A stretch of DNA of 64,000 bases from Ferribacterium limneticum (GTDB lineage Bacteria > Pseudomonadota > Gammaproteobacteria > Burkholderiales > Rhodocyclaceae): NCBI RefSeq assembly GCF_020510625.1, contig NZ_CP075191.1, positions 1,588,001-1,652,000 of the forward strand. Direction: 5' to 3'. The notes under the pieces were generated by a model. It was not told the DNA's origin. It searched no databases and was given only the letters and a program-made list of their open reading frames with translations. The translations under genes and the position numbers were made by a program. Every line of letters starts with the position of its first letter. Positions within the stretch are counted from its first letter, which is position 1. Positions 23,643 through 31,967 of this stretch are shown here, piece by piece.

Positions 23643-24788
23643 TCAGGCGCCTGATTCCGACGCTTCGGCTTCCTCGATCAGGCGCCGGCTTTCATTCGGG
23701 TCGCGGAAAATGAGGGGCTGGGTCTGGCGGCCCGGATTAGTGGCGTTTTCGAGCGCCGCGCTGACGATTTCATGGTGCGGGCTTTTCGGGCAGACCGGGT
23801 CGGCCGCGTCTGCGTCGCCGGCCAGCAGGTAGGCCTGGCAGCGGCAGCCGCCGAGGTCTTCTTCCTTGTGATCGCAGTCGCGGCAGGGTTTTTTCATCCA
23901 GCCGGTGCCGCGGTAGTGGTTGAAGCCTTCGGACTCGTGCCAGATCTCGCGCAGGCTGCTGTCGCGGACGTTCGGGAAGCTCAGACCGTGCAGCATGCGG
24001 GCGGTGTGGCAAGGCAGGGCGGTGCCGTCCGGCGTTACGGTCAGGAAGACGTTGCCCCAGCCGTTCATGCATTTCTTCGGCTTGCCTTCGTGGTAATCGG
24101 GAACGACGAAAAGGATGCGCATGCGCTCGGCCAGCTTTTCCTTCCATTCGTTGGTGATGGCCTCCGCGCGGCGCAGTTGTTCGCGTGACGGCATCAGCTG
24201 GTCGCGGTTGAGCAGCGCCCAGGAGTAGTACTGGGCGTTGGCCAGTTCGAGGTATTCGGCGCCGAGTTCGTCGGCCATTTCGATGATGCGGCCGATGTGC
24301 TCGATGTTGAGGCGGTGGATGACGACGTTCATGACCATCGGCCAGCCGCGCGCCTTGATCATTTCGCCGACCTTTTGCTTGAGGTCGAAGGTGCGCGTGT
24401 GGGTCAGGAAATCGTTGATTTCCTTGGTCGAGTCCTGGAAGGACAGCTGGATGTGATCGAGGCCGGCGGCCTTGAAGGCGTCGAGGCGGGCTTCGGTGAG
24501 GCCGACGCCAGAGGTGATCAGGTTGGTGTAGTAGCCGAGCTGGCGGGCTTCGCTGATGAGTATCTCCAGATCGTCGCGGAGCAGCGGTTCGCCGCCGGAG
24601 AAGCCGCATTGCACGGCGCCCAGTTCGCGCCCTTCGCGCAGGACGCGCAGCCAGTCATCGGTGCTCAGCTCGGTCTCGTGTTTGGCGAAATCGACCGGGT
24701 TGTAGCAGAACACGCAGTGCAGCGGGCAGCGGTAGGTGACTTCGGCCAGCAGCCACATCGGCGGGCCGATTTTGGCCGGGGCGTTCAT
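23643..24788 (-). CDS. pqqE: PQQ biosynthesis radical SAM protein
   Basis: A 381-residue radical SAM enzyme with the CxxxCxxC cluster motif (CPLHCVFC) near residue 21, and C-terminal SPASM-type cysteines (CMNGWG, CHTA, CRDCDHKEEDLGGCRCQ). With PqqD as carrier it forms the carbon-carbon link between the Glu and Tyr of the PqqA peptide. It is the last gene of pqqABCDE, and its start overlaps the pqqD stop by 4 nt. Length is usual. Confidence 0.96.
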   Translation of the reverse strand: MNAPAKIGPPMWLLAEVTYRCPLHCVFCYNPVDFAKHETELSTDDWLRVLREGRELGAVQCGFSGGEPLLRDDLEILISEARQLGYYTNLITSGVGLTEARLDAFKAAGLDHIQLSFQDSTKEINDFLTHTRTFDLKQKVGEMIKARGWPMVMNVVIHRLNIEHIGRIIEMADELGAEYLELANAQYYSWALLNRDQLMPSREQLRRAEAITNEWKEKLAERMRILFVVPDYHEGKPKKCMNGWGNVFLTVTPDGTALPCHTARMLHGLSFPNVRDSSLREIWHESEGFNHYRGTGWMKKPCRDCDHKEEDLGGCRCQAYLLAGDADAADPVCPKSPHHEIVSAALENATNPGRQTQPLIFRDPNESRRLIEEAEASESGA

Positions 24789-25060
24789 GCCTTGGCTCCC
24801 GTTTCCAGTTTTAGCCAGCGTTTTTCGATGGCCATGGCGAGAAAGGCCTCGACGTCGCCCCTCAATCCGCTGGTTGAAAATGCCGCTTCAAGATCGGCGA
24901 CGATGGCCGCGATATCGCGCTGGCCATCGCAGCGGGCGAGGATCTCGCCGCCGCTCTGGTTGAGCTTGATCATCCCTTCCGGATAGAGCAGCACGTGGCA
25001 TTGCTGCGCCGGCTCCCACTGGAAGCGGAAGCCGTGGCCGAGGTGCGGCGTGCCGTCCAT
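24785..25060 (-). CDS. pqqD: PqqA peptide chaperone
   Basis: A 91-residue RiPP recognition element protein. It has the PqqD pattern: a basic/aromatic start, VLLYPEGMIKLNQSGGEIL, then a helical end with AFLAMAIEKRWL. It binds PqqA and presents it to PqqE. The start at 25060 overlaps the pqqC stop as ATGA; the frame continues upstream to 25300 but only as an overlap with pqqC. Confidence 0.95.
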   Translation of the reverse strand: MDGTPHLGHGFRFQWEPAQQCHVLLYPEGMIKLNQSGGEILARCDGQRDIAAIVADLEAAFSTSGLRGDVEAFLAMAIEKRWLKLETGAKA

Positions 25061-25863
25061 CAGGCGACTTTCCGTTCGGCTTCGACGCTGCAGGTGACGC
25101 CATTGGTGCCGTAGTGCTGGCCCATGACGTCGTTCATCGACCACAAAATGTCGAGCTTGAACTTGAGGATCTGCACGGCGCGTTCCTGCATGGCGCGGGT
25201 GCGGAAGTAGTCGAGCGTGACATTGAGACCCTGGATCACGTCGCGCGGTGCCTGGCTGGTGCGGTTGCGGAAATACTGCAGGCCGGACGACTCGATCCAC
25301 GGGTAGTGACCGGGCCAGGTGGCCAGGCGCTGTAGATGGATGACGGGGGCGAACAGCTCAGTCAGCGACGAGCAGACGGCCTCCTGCCACGGGGCGCGGC
25401 GGGCGAAGTTGATGTAGGCGTCGACGGCGAAGCGGACGCCGGGCAGGACGTGGCGCAGGTCGACGATTTCCTCGCGGCTCAGGCCGACGGATTCGCCGAG
25501 GCGTATCCAGGCCTCGATGCCACCGGCGTCGAGCATTTTTTCGCCATTCGGCAGGCCGTATTCGAAACCGTCATGGTCGAGAATGCGCTGCACCCAGCCC
25601 CGGCGCACTTCGCGGTCCGGGCAGTTGGCCATGATCGCCGCGTCCTTCACCGGAATGGCGATCTGGTAGTAGTAGCGGTTGGCGACCCAGCCGCGAATCT
25701 GCTCGGGCGTGGCGTGGCCGGTGTTGAGCATGACGTTGAACGGATGGTGGATGTGATAGGCCTTGCCGTTCTCGCGCAATTGCGCTTCGAACTCCTCGCG
25801 GCTCCAGGCCGGGCGGCCATCGTCGGCGTCGTGGGATTCGGCAAGGATGTCGGCTCGGATCAT
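25060..25863 (-). CDS. pqqC: Pyrroloquinoline-quinone synthase
   Basis: A 267-residue cofactor-free oxidase that does the last ring closure and oxidation steps of PQQ synthesis. Typical segments are [36 protein letters not shown] and [10 protein letters not shown]. It is slightly longer than the usual 250 or so residues because of an N-terminal extension before the first conserved block. It sits between pqqB and pqqD with a 4-nt overlap to pqqD. Confidence 0.95.
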   Translation of the reverse strand: MIRADILAESHDADDGRPAWSREEFEAQLRENGKAYHIHHPFNVMLNTGHATPEQIRGWVANRYYYQIAIPVKDAAIMANCPDREVRRGWVQRILDHDGFEYGLPNGEKMLDAGGIEAWIRLGESVGLSREEIVDLRHVLPGVRFAVDAYINFARRAPWQEAVCSSLTELFAPVIHLQRLATWPGHYPWIESSGLQYFRNRTSQAPRDVIQGLNVTLDYFRTRAMQERAVQILKFKLDILWSMNDVMGQHYGTNGVTCSVEAERKVA

Positions 25864-25876
25864 GGCGGTCTCTCTT

Positions 25877-26797
25877 TTAGATGGTGATGCGGGCGCCGTC
25901 CTCGGCGACCTCGATACCGCGCCGGGTCAGTTCGGCGCGCTGCGGCGAGTTTTCGTCGAGGATGGGATTGGTGTTGTTGATGTGGATGAGGATTTTGCGC
26001 ACGTCTTTCGGCAGCTCGTCCAGCCAGTCCATCATGCCGCCGGGGCCGGATTGCGGCAGGTGGCCGATGTCGCGGGCGGTCTTGGTGGATAGGCCGGCGG
26101 TGATCATTTCATCGTCGGTCCAGAAGGTGCCGTCGACCATGATGCAATCGGCTTCGGCCATGCGCGCGAAGACCTCCGGCGTGCGGGCGCCGAGGCCGGG
26201 GGCGTAGAAGAGCTTGACGCCGCTCGCCAGGTCGGTGATGCTGACGCCGACGTTGTCGCCATCCACCGAGGCTTCGCGGTGCGGCGAATAGGGCGCCGCC
26301 TTGCTCGAGAGCGGCAGCACGGAGAATTCGAGGCCGGGTACCTTGGGCATGGCGAAGGGCGTGCCGTCGAGCGGAAGGTCGTGGTGGTCGACGCCGCAAT
26401 AATGTTCCAGCACCTTCAGCACCGGGTTGCCGGTGGTCAGGTCTTCATAGACCGGCTCGGCGCACCACAGCGGCATCTTGGACTTCTGCTCGCGCAGCAT
26501 GAAGAGGCCGGTGGCGTGGTCGATCTGGCCATCGACGAGGAGGATGCCGCCGATGCCGGTGTCGCGCAGGGCGCGGTTCGGCTGCAATTCGGGGGTGGCC
26601 TTGATCTGTTGCAGGATGTCGGGCGAGGCGTTGAGCAGTGCCCAGTCCTGGCCGTCGTCGGTGCCGACGCAGATCGATGACTGGGTGCGCGGTTTGGCGC
26701 GGACACTGCCGTCGCGCAGGCCGGCGCAATTGCGGCAGTTGCAGTTCCACTGCGGGAAGCCGCCGCCGGCCGAGGCGCCGAGAATGATGAGTTTCAT
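25877..26797 (-). CDS. pqqB: PQQ biosynthesis protein, metallo-beta-lactamase fold hydroxylase
   Basis: A 306-residue protein starting at [19 protein letters not shown], the usual PqqB N-terminus. The beta-lactamase-fold metal site is represented by DGQIDHATG. The CNCRNC cysteines form the extra zinc site. PqqB hydroxylates the cross-linked Glu-Tyr intermediate. The frame extends 10 codons upstream, but the start at 26797 gives the family N-terminus. Confidence 0.95.
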   Translation of the reverse strand: MKLIILGASAGGGFPQWNCNCRNCAGLRDGSVRAKPRTQSSICVGTDDGQDWALLNASPDILQQIKATPELQPNRALRDTGIGGILLVDGQIDHATGLFMLREQKSKMPLWCAEPVYEDLTTGNPVLKVLEHYCGVDHHDLPLDGTPFAMPKVPGLEFSVLPLSSKAAPYSPHREASVDGDNVGVSITDLASGVKLFYAPGLGARTPEVFARMAEADCIMVDGTFWTDDEMITAGLSTKTARDIGHLPQSGPGGMMDWLDELPKDVRKILIHINNTNPILDENSPQRAELTRRGIEVAEDGARITI

Positions 26798-26822
26798 GTG
26801 TTCGCACTCAAGCCAGAAAATT

Positions 26823-26890
26823 GTCATCCCCGCGTAGGCGGGGATCCAGTTCGTTGTCTTCCCTGGGTTCCCGCTTACGCGGGAACGACA
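26823..26890. repeat. Pair of inverted REP-like hairpins between pqqA and pqqB
   Basis: The first hairpin is ATCCCCGC-GTAG-GCGGGGAT (26826-26845) and the second is GTTCCCGC-TTAC-GCGGGAAC (26867-26886). They are bordered by GTCAT on the left and its near-inverse ACGAC on the right, the layout of a BIME. The pair lies in the pqqA-pqqB spacer, where an RNA hairpin could limit readthrough or protect pqqA RNA. Confidence 0.85.
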
Positions 26891-26913
26891 AACTGATTAA
26901 ATCAGTGCCTCCC

Positions 26914-26988
26914 TTAGCGGGCGGCGATGTACATCGTGATTTCGAAGCCGAAGCGGAAGTCACAAGCAGTCGGGGTTTCCCATTTCAT
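26914..26988 (-). CDS. pqqA: PQQ precursor peptide
   Basis: A 24-codon gene. The peptide reads MKWETPTACDFRFGFEITMY and ends IAAR. The conserved E-x-x-x-Y (Glu16 and Tyr20) gives the atoms of PQQ. The ribosome binding site GGAGA lies about 8 nt upstream of the ATG. It is the first gene of the pqq operon and is separated from pqqB by 116 nt holding two hairpins. Confidence 0.96.
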   Translation of the reverse strand: MKWETPTACDFRFGFEITMYIAAR

Positions 26989-27194
26989 TTAGATAGTCTC
27001 CGTTATGGATTGAACGTCCGGCGGCACTTGCTGCCGGTTGTCCGCCGTTTTTCAGCGATGCGGCGGACTGGATTGAACTATCGCAAGGGGGCTGACTTGG
27101 CGCTCCGCGGGAATCATGAATTGGCCATCATGATTTTCATGAGATTCGGGTCGTGCCTGTCTGGCGGGCGTTGGCGATGGTTAGAATGGCCCGC

Positions 27195-28160
27195 ATGTCT
27201 GCTGCTTCCACCGCCTTGCATTCTTCTGTTCAGCCGTTTGATAGCGGCTGGCTTCCGGTCTCCGGTGGCCATCGCCTTTACTATGAACAGCGAGGTTTGC
27301 GGACTGGTATTCCTGTGTTGATCCTGCACGGCGGTCCCGGCTCCGGCTGCTCGCCGCTGATGGCCGGCTTCTTCGATCCGCAGCGCTATCGCGTCATCTT
27401 GCTTGACCAGCGCGGAGCCGGCAAAAGCCTGCCGGCCGGAAGCTGTGAAGAAAACACGACGCCTGCGCTGATCGATGACATCGAGTTTTTGCGCCGGAAC
27501 CTAGGCATTGATCGCTGGCTGGTAATGGGCGGTTCGTGGGGGGCCACGCTCGGTATTTTGTACGCTGCCGCGCATCCCGGGCAGCTCAGCGGATTGCTGC
27601 TGCGTAACCCTTTCCTGGCGCGGGCGGCTGATCTCGACTGGTTTTTTGGCGGCGCCCGTCTGCATCATCCTGAGGCGTGGCGGCACTGGGCGGCGCTCGG
27701 CGCGCCGGAAGCGCCGGGTGCCATGCTGCACTGGCTGACTGAGTGCTTCCGCAGTGCGCCGCCGTCAGCGTTGGCGGCGTACGTCACCGCCTGGCATGTC
27801 TGGGAATGCGCCTTGGCCGGGGCGCCGAGTCGGACCTTGAGTCCGGCAGATATCGATTTATTGCAGGCGCGCTATCGCCTGCAACTCCATTACTTCTGCC
27901 ATGCCTGCTTCATTCCGGAAGGCGGCGTGCTTGCCGCCGCCGAGCGCATTGCCGCGACGAACGTGCCGATCCATGTTGTGCAAGGCCTGACCGACCACGT
28001 TTGTCCGGCCAGCGCGACGACCGTCTTGCTGGAGGAACTGCCGAACGCTGGCTGCACGTGGGTCGAGGGCGTCGGGCACGATCCCTATGCACAGGCCATG
28101 CTGGCGGCGACGCTTGGGCTGGTCGAATCCTTCGCGGCGCTTGGGCGCTTTGTGCCTTGA
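27195..28160 (+). CDS. Alpha/beta hydrolase, prolyl aminopeptidase-like
   Basis: About 321 residues of the proline iminopeptidase family (S33). The oxyanion segment is HGGPGSGC, the nucleophile Ser is in GGSWGATLG, the acid is in GLTDHVCP and the His is in GVGHDPY. DQRGAGKS matches the family. It would remove N-terminal proline from peptides in the cytoplasm. The start at 27195 is a guess, because in-frame ATGs also occur at 27153, 27177 and 27186 without a clear ribosome binding site. It diverges from the pqq operon, which has no pqqF/pqqG protease gene here; a link is possible but unproven. Confidence 0.82.
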   Translation: MSAASTALHSSVQPFDSGWLPVSGGHRLYYEQRGLRTGIPVLILHGGPGSGCSPLMAGFFDPQRYRVILLDQRGAGKSLPAGSCEENTTPALIDDIEFLRRNLGIDRWLVMGGSWGATLGILYAAAHPGQLSGLLLRNPFLARAADLDWFFGGARLHHPEAWRHWAALGAPEAPGAMLHWLTECFRSAPPSALAAYVTAWHVWECALAGAPSRTLSPADIDLLQARYRLQLHYFCHACFIPEGGVLAAAERIAATNVPIHVVQGLTDHVCPASATTVLLEELPNAGCTWVEGVGHDPYAQAMLAATLGLVESFAALGRFVP

Positions 28161-28198
28161 AAATCGGCGCTAGTGGCGAAATGCCATACAGTTAAGCG

Positions 28199-28306
28199 TC
28201 ATTCCCTGCGGTCTCGACACACCCGGGACTCCGCTTCGCGGCGGGCGAAGCGGGAATTGATAAGTGTGGCATCGGCTGGGTTCCCGCTTTCGCGGGAACG
28301 ACGAAT
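28199..28306. repeat. Degraded REP-like hairpin pair
   Basis: The right hairpin is intact (GGTTCCCGC-TTTC-GCGGGAAC at 28280-28299, then GACGA). The left one starts GTCATTCCC but is degraded or rearranged. The right hairpin is followed within 15 bp by dispersed repeat copy D. Confidence 0.7.
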
Positions 28307-28311
28307 GGATG

Positions 28312-28350
28312 TTTTGCTTTTGGCCGTTTTCCCGGTTGACCGTGGAAAAT
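28312..28350 (+). repeat. Dispersed repeat, copy D
   Basis: This copy contains GGCCGTTTTCCCGGTTGACCG followed by TGGAAAAT, directly downstream of a REP hairpin. It lies just after the hpnE stop on the minus strand. Confidence 0.75.
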
Positions 28351-28360
28351 TGCGCCGACT

Positions 28361-29581
28361 TCAGATGTTCGTTATTTGCCGCGCCGCCCGCAAACCGCTA
28401 CGCACGGCGCCTTCGAGCGTCGCCGGGTAGTCGGCCCAGGTGTAGTCGCCGGCCAGAACGAGGCGGGGGTTCGCGGTTTTGAAATCCGGTCGATGCAGTC
28501 CAGGACAGGCCGAAAAGGTGGCGCGTTTTTCGCGGATGACCTTCTGCCAGTCGTTCGGGTTCGGCAGACCGAGTTCTTCGTCGAGCGCGGCGGCAAGGGC
28601 CGCGTCGTCCAGTTTTTCCCATTCGCCATGCCCACTCAGGACGCAGGCCAGCATGCCATCGCCACGGTCAACAACCCACTGGCAATGGCCGCCAAGGCGG
28701 TTGCTGAGCGGGAACGATGATTTCATTTTTGGCACAAAATTCCGGTAGACCGTAGCAATCGGCTCGTAGGCGTAATTCGTCGCAGCGGCTGGCCACAAGG
28801 CGCCGACATGCTGCGGTGCGGTGGCGATGATGGCGGCGGTGAAAGGCTCACCGTCGATGGCGATGCCGCTTTCCGCTTCTGTAATCTGGCTGACCCGCCT
28901 GCTCAGGCGGATTTGTGCGCCATGCGCTTGCAGCCATCGTCCGGCCGGTTCCGGCAGCAGTTGGCCGAGATCGACTCGGGGCAGCAGCAGGTCGGTGTCT
29001 TCTCGGCGCGAACTGCCCAGGCTGTCGCGCAGGACGTTGGCGAACAGTTGTGCCGAGGCGCGTTCGGCCGGCAGGTTCAGCGCAGCCAGGCAGAGCGGTT
29101 CCCATAGATGGCGGCGCAGGGCGCCGGTTTGGCCGGCGTCGTCCAGCCATTCGGCGACGGTCGTTTCGCGGGCCAGTTTGAAGCCTCGGCGCTTGATGCC
29201 GTCCATCCACAGTGCGGTTCGCAGCTTTTCACCGAGGCTGACCCCGCTGGCGCTGAGCAGTCCCCAGGCGACATTGAGCGGGGCGGGCAGGCGGGGCAGG
29301 GCAAGGCGAAAGCCGGTGTTGTCGATGACCCGCAGCGGGCGGCGGGCGAAGAGTTCATCGGGATCGGCGCCGACCCGGCGCATCAGCGCCAGCGTGTCGC
29401 GGTAGGCGCCGAGCAGGATGTGCTGGCCGTTGTCGAGCCGGCGGCCATCAACCTCAACGCCCCGAGCCCGCCCGCCGAGCACGCGGCCGGCTTCGTATAG
29501 CGTGGTTTGAACGCCGGCTGCGGTCAGTTCGACTGCAGCGGCAAGGCCCGCCCAGCCGCCACCGATGACGGCGACCCTCAA
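28361..29581 (-). CDS. hpnE: Hydroxysqualene dehydroxylase / FAD-dependent squalene-forming oxidoreductase
   Basis: A 406-residue flavoprotein with the N-terminal dinucleotide site (AVIGGGWAGLAAA) and the C-terminal FAD closure (NPRLVLAGDYTWADYPATLEGAVRSG). It reduces hydroxysqualene, made by HpnD and HpnC, to squalene. It is 4 nt downstream of hpnD. One segment, about residues 277-290 (YRNFVPKMKSSFPLS), differs from what I expect for the family. It is encoded by a copy of the dispersed repeat (28719-28759), so this part of the protein may derive from a repeat. Confidence 0.92.
   Translation of the reverse strand: MRVAVIGGGWAGLAAAVELTAAGVQTTLYEAGRVLGGRARGVEVDGRRLDNGQHILLGAYRDTLALMRRVGADPDELFARRPLRVIDNTGFRLALPRLPAPLNVAWGLLSASGVSLGEKLRTALWMDGIKRRGFKLARETTVAEWLDDAGQTGALRRHLWEPLCLAALNLPAERASAQLFANVLRDSLGSSRREDTDLLLPRVDLGQLLPEPAGRWLQAHGAQIRLSRRVSQITEAESGIAIDGEPFTAAIIATAPQHVGALWPAAATNYAYEPIATVYRNFVPKMKSSFPLSNRLGGHCQWVVDRGDGMLACVLSGHGEWEKLDDAALAAALDEELGLPNPNDWQKVIREKRATFSACPGLHRPDFKTANPRLVLAGDYTWADYPATLEGAVRSGLRAARQITNI
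28708..28759 (+). repeat. Dispersed repeat, copy E, within hpnE
   Basis: GCGGGAACGA (half of a REP hairpin, 28708-28717) is followed by a stretch that matches copy C at about 30 of 41 positions, ending TTCCGGTAGACCGTAGCAAT. The order, hairpin end then repeat, is the same as at copy D. It lies inside the hpnE coding sequence without breaking the frame. Confidence 0.6.
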
Positions 29582-29585
29582 TGGC

Positions 29586-30419
29586 TCAGCCCTTGATCCA
29601 GGTCTTGGCAGCCAGCCACAGCTTGCGCGTCGGCGGCAGCGAAATGCGCTGGTGCAGCACCTGGAAATTCTCGCGCTTGATCTCGTCGAGCACGGTGCGA
29701 TAAATCGCCGCCATGATCAGCCCCGGGCGCTGGCTCTTGCGGTCGATGGCCGGTAACTGGGCGAAGGCTTGCTCGTAGTACTTCTCGGCGCGCTCGTACT
29801 GGAACTGCATGAGGGCCGTGAAGTTGTCCGAATACTTGCCGTTCAGGATGTCGGCAGCCGGCACGTTGAACTGCTTGAGTTCGTCCATCGGGATGTAGAT
29901 GCGGCCGCGCCGGGCATCTTCGCCGACATCGCGGATGATGTTGGTCAGTTGGAAAGCCATGCCGAGGTCGTGCGCATATTTTTGCGTCTGGCGTTCTTGG
30001 TAGCCAAAGATTTCGGCGGCGAGCAGCCCGACGACGCTGGCGACGCGATAGCAGTAAAGCGACAGTCCCTTGAAGTCGAGATAGCGCGACTGCATCAGGT
30101 CCATCTCCATGCCGTCGATGATCTCCAGCAATTGTTCCTTGGGCAGGCTGATGCTCTTGTCGACTGCTTTCAGTGCCAGGCCAACCGGGTGTTGCGGCTG
30201 GCCATCGGCGACACGCCCGATTTCCTGGCGCCACCAGGTGAGTTTGGTTGAGGCGATTGATGCATCGTTGCATTCATCGACCACGTCATCGACTTCGCGG
30301 CAGAAGGCATAGAGGGCCATGATCGCCTGGCGACGCACCGGTGGCAGGAACAGGAAGCTGTAGTAGAAGGAGGAGCCGCTGGCCGCGCACTTCTCCTGGC
30401 AATATTGGTCAGGATTCAT
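29586..30419 (-). CDS. hpnD: Presqualene diphosphate synthase
   Basis: A 277-residue squalene/phytoene-synthase-family enzyme that condenses two farnesyl diphosphates to presqualene diphosphate. The first Asp-rich motif is REVDDVVDE and the second is IRDVGEDARRGRIYIP. The start at 30419 gives the standard N-terminus (MNPDQYCQEKCAASGSSFYY); an upstream frame to 30524 overlaps hpnC and is not needed. It is 4 nt after hpnC. Confidence 0.94.
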   Translation of the reverse strand: MNPDQYCQEKCAASGSSFYYSFLFLPPVRRQAIMALYAFCREVDDVVDECNDASIASTKLTWWRQEIGRVADGQPQHPVGLALKAVDKSISLPKEQLLEIIDGMEMDLMQSRYLDFKGLSLYCYRVASVVGLLAAEIFGYQERQTQKYAHDLGMAFQLTNIIRDVGEDARRGRIYIPMDELKQFNVPAADILNGKYSDNFTALMQFQYERAEKYYEQAFAQLPAIDRKSQRPGLIMAAIYRTVLDEIKRENFQVLHQRISLPPTRKLWLAAKTWIKG

Positions 30420-30423
30420 GGGG

Positions 30424-31233
30424 CTACATTCTAATGGAACGGCCGGCCAGAACGAGCCAATCCCATTTGCCGAGCTTGGGTCGGCGGTTGAAAACGTCAC
30501 CGCGTACCTGGCGGAGACGTTCAAGAATGCGCAGCCCGCCCTGCATGGTCAGGCGAATTTCCCAACCAAGGCGGCCGGGCAGGGCGTGGACGAGCGGGGC
30601 GCCGCGCTGCATCAGCGCCGTCGCCCGGTCGATTTCGAAATCCATCAGTGCCGCCCAGTTGGCCGACCAGCGGCTGTGCGCGATGTCGTCCTCGCTGATC
30701 CGGAAATGCGGGAAATCGGTCTGCGGGATGTAAACGCGATCTTTTTGCCAGTCGACTGCCACATCCTGCCAAAAGTTGATTAGCTGCAAGGCGGTACAGA
30801 TGCAGTCGGATTGTTCGAGGTGTTCAGGCTCGGTACGCCCGAACAGATGCAACACCAGTCGCCCGACCGGATTGGCCGAACGGCGGCAGTAGTCGTGCAG
30901 TTCCGGGTAGTCGGCATAGCGTTTCTTGACGACATCCTGGGCGAAGGCATCAAGCAGGTCGCGGAAGAGCTGGATGGGCAGGGCGTGGGTCGCAATCACC
31001 TTGGCCAGCTCAACGAATAGCGGTGTCTGCGGCGTTGTGCCAGCGGCGATCCGATCCAGTTCGGCCTGGTAAGCCGCCAAGCCTGCCAGGCGCTCTTCCG
31101 GTGATGCATCTCCCTCGTCGGCAATATCGTCGGCGCTGCGGGCAAAGCGGTAAATCACCTCGATCGGCTGGCGCATTGAGCGGGGCAGCAGCAGCGAGGC
31201 GACCGGAAAATTTTCGTAATGATCAACAGACAT
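30424..31233 (-). CDS. hpnC: Hydroxysqualene synthase
   Basis: A 269-residue squalene/phytoene-synthase-family protein, first gene of hpnCDE. It begins with the HpnC-type DHYENFPVASLLLP. Asp-rich motifs are RSADDIADEGD and WQDVAVDWQKDRVYIP. It converts presqualene diphosphate to hydroxysqualene. The three genes give squalene for hopanoids; the cyclase gene is not in the window. Confidence 0.94.
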   Translation of the reverse strand: MSVDHYENFPVASLLLPRSMRQPIEVIYRFARSADDIADEGDASPEERLAGLAAYQAELDRIAAGTTPQTPLFVELAKVIATHALPIQLFRDLLDAFAQDVVKKRYADYPELHDYCRRSANPVGRLVLHLFGRTEPEHLEQSDCICTALQLINFWQDVAVDWQKDRVYIPQTDFPHFRISEDDIAHSRWSANWAALMDFEIDRATALMQRGAPLVHALPGRLGWEIRLTMQGGLRILERLRQVRGDVFNRRPKLGKWDWLVLAGRSIRM

Positions 31234-31267
31234 CGACGGTCTGCTCTGGAGAAGGTGGCTGAGTCAG

Positions 31268-31276
31268 TGCTAGAAT
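31268..31276 (+). promoter_or_regulatory. Extended -10 promoter of tRNA-Leu
   Basis: TGCTAGAAT is an extended -10 element ending 11 bp before the mature tRNA. The -35 region is weak. It is divergent from hpnC. Confidence 0.5.
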
Positions 31277-31287
31277 TCGCCCCGCTT

Positions 31288-31372
31288 GCCCAGGTGGCGA
31301 AATTGGTAGACGCACCAGATTTAGGTTCTGGCGCCGAAAGGTGTGGGGGTTCGAGTCCCTTCCTGGGCACCA
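31288..31372 (+). tRNA. tRNA-Leu (anticodon TAG)
   Basis: An 85-nt tRNA with a long variable arm. The acceptor GCCCAGG pairs with CCTGGGC. The anticodon stem CCAGA/TCTGG holds the loop TTTAGGT with TAG at 31322-31324. The T arm is GGGGGTTCGAGTCCCT and CCA is encoded. Confidence 0.97.
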
Positions 31373-31694
31373 AGCAATTGTTTTCATGATTCAAGCAAGT
31401 CCATTAAACCCGCGTCACTGCGGGTTTTTTTATTGGGTTTTGTGCCTTGTGTTTGGCGAGGCAATCATCCACGCCAAGCCCGCGGATGCATCCACTGTTG
31501 GCGTGTGCCGATGGCTGCATCGTCACTTTCCGGCAAGGCAAAACTGCGATCGCGGAGTATATCCCGACCCTTTGCTGAATGCGGTGGCACGACGGTCGAT
31601 GGCCTGTCCTGTCGTTCGTGGCGGTTGAGCTTGAAGGTTCGGGATTCAGCGTCTATGTTGAAAGTTCGCCTTCACACCCCAAAGGGGGCCGATC
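31373..31694. other. Intergenic region after tRNA-Leu
   Basis: About 320 bp. A terminator lies at the left end. Open frames that cross the tRNA are not credible. Nothing else was recognised. Confidence 0.5.
31406..31431 (+). terminator. Rho-independent terminator after tRNA-Leu
   Basis: AAACCCGC and GCGGGTTT pair around GTCACT, followed by a T tract. It lies 33 nt after the tRNA end. Confidence 0.85.
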
Positions 31695-31895
31695 ATGAAT
31701 GACCGCAGAGCGCAGGCAGACAGGAGAAAGATCGACTCTGGTCCCCCGAGTGGGTTCAGTGACCGGCGTTGTCATGAGGAAATCATGCCACTGGAGATCG
31801 AGATTCTGGTTGCTGACATGACGACCTTCTCCATCAGGCGCTTGCAGTACTTGGCGGCTAGCGATCTCCACAAACGTGTGAAACACCACCCATGA
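31695..31895 (+). CDS. Small arginine-rich hypothetical protein
   Basis: A 66-residue protein. The N-terminal part has repeated DRR motifs (NDRRAQADRRK, GPPSGFSDRR), a pattern I recall from short proteins of unknown function in related bacteria. An AGGGGG ribosome binding site lies about 6 nt before the ATG, which supports translation. No function is proposed. Confidence 0.5.
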   Translation: MNDRRAQADRRKIDSGPPSGFSDRRCHEEIMPLEIEILVADMTTFSIRRLQYLAASDLHKRVKHHP

Positions 31896-31967
31896 AGCAG
31901 GTTTGGGAATGCTGCTGCCTATGCTGAAAAGTGGAACCGTTTGGTTCGGCGGTGTTTGGAAGCGATC

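Noticed and set aside
26821-27321. A 166-codon plus-strand frame opposite pqqA.
   Set aside because: It reads through the REP hairpins and lies antisense to pqqA, a certain gene.
28173-28430. An 85-codon plus-strand frame between the hydrolase gene and hpnE.
   Set aside because: It is made almost wholly of REP and dispersed-repeat sequence and overlaps the hpnE end.
31341-31702. A 119-codon plus-strand frame starting within tRNA-Leu.
   Set aside because: It begins inside the tRNA and crosses its terminator, so it cannot be a normal gene.
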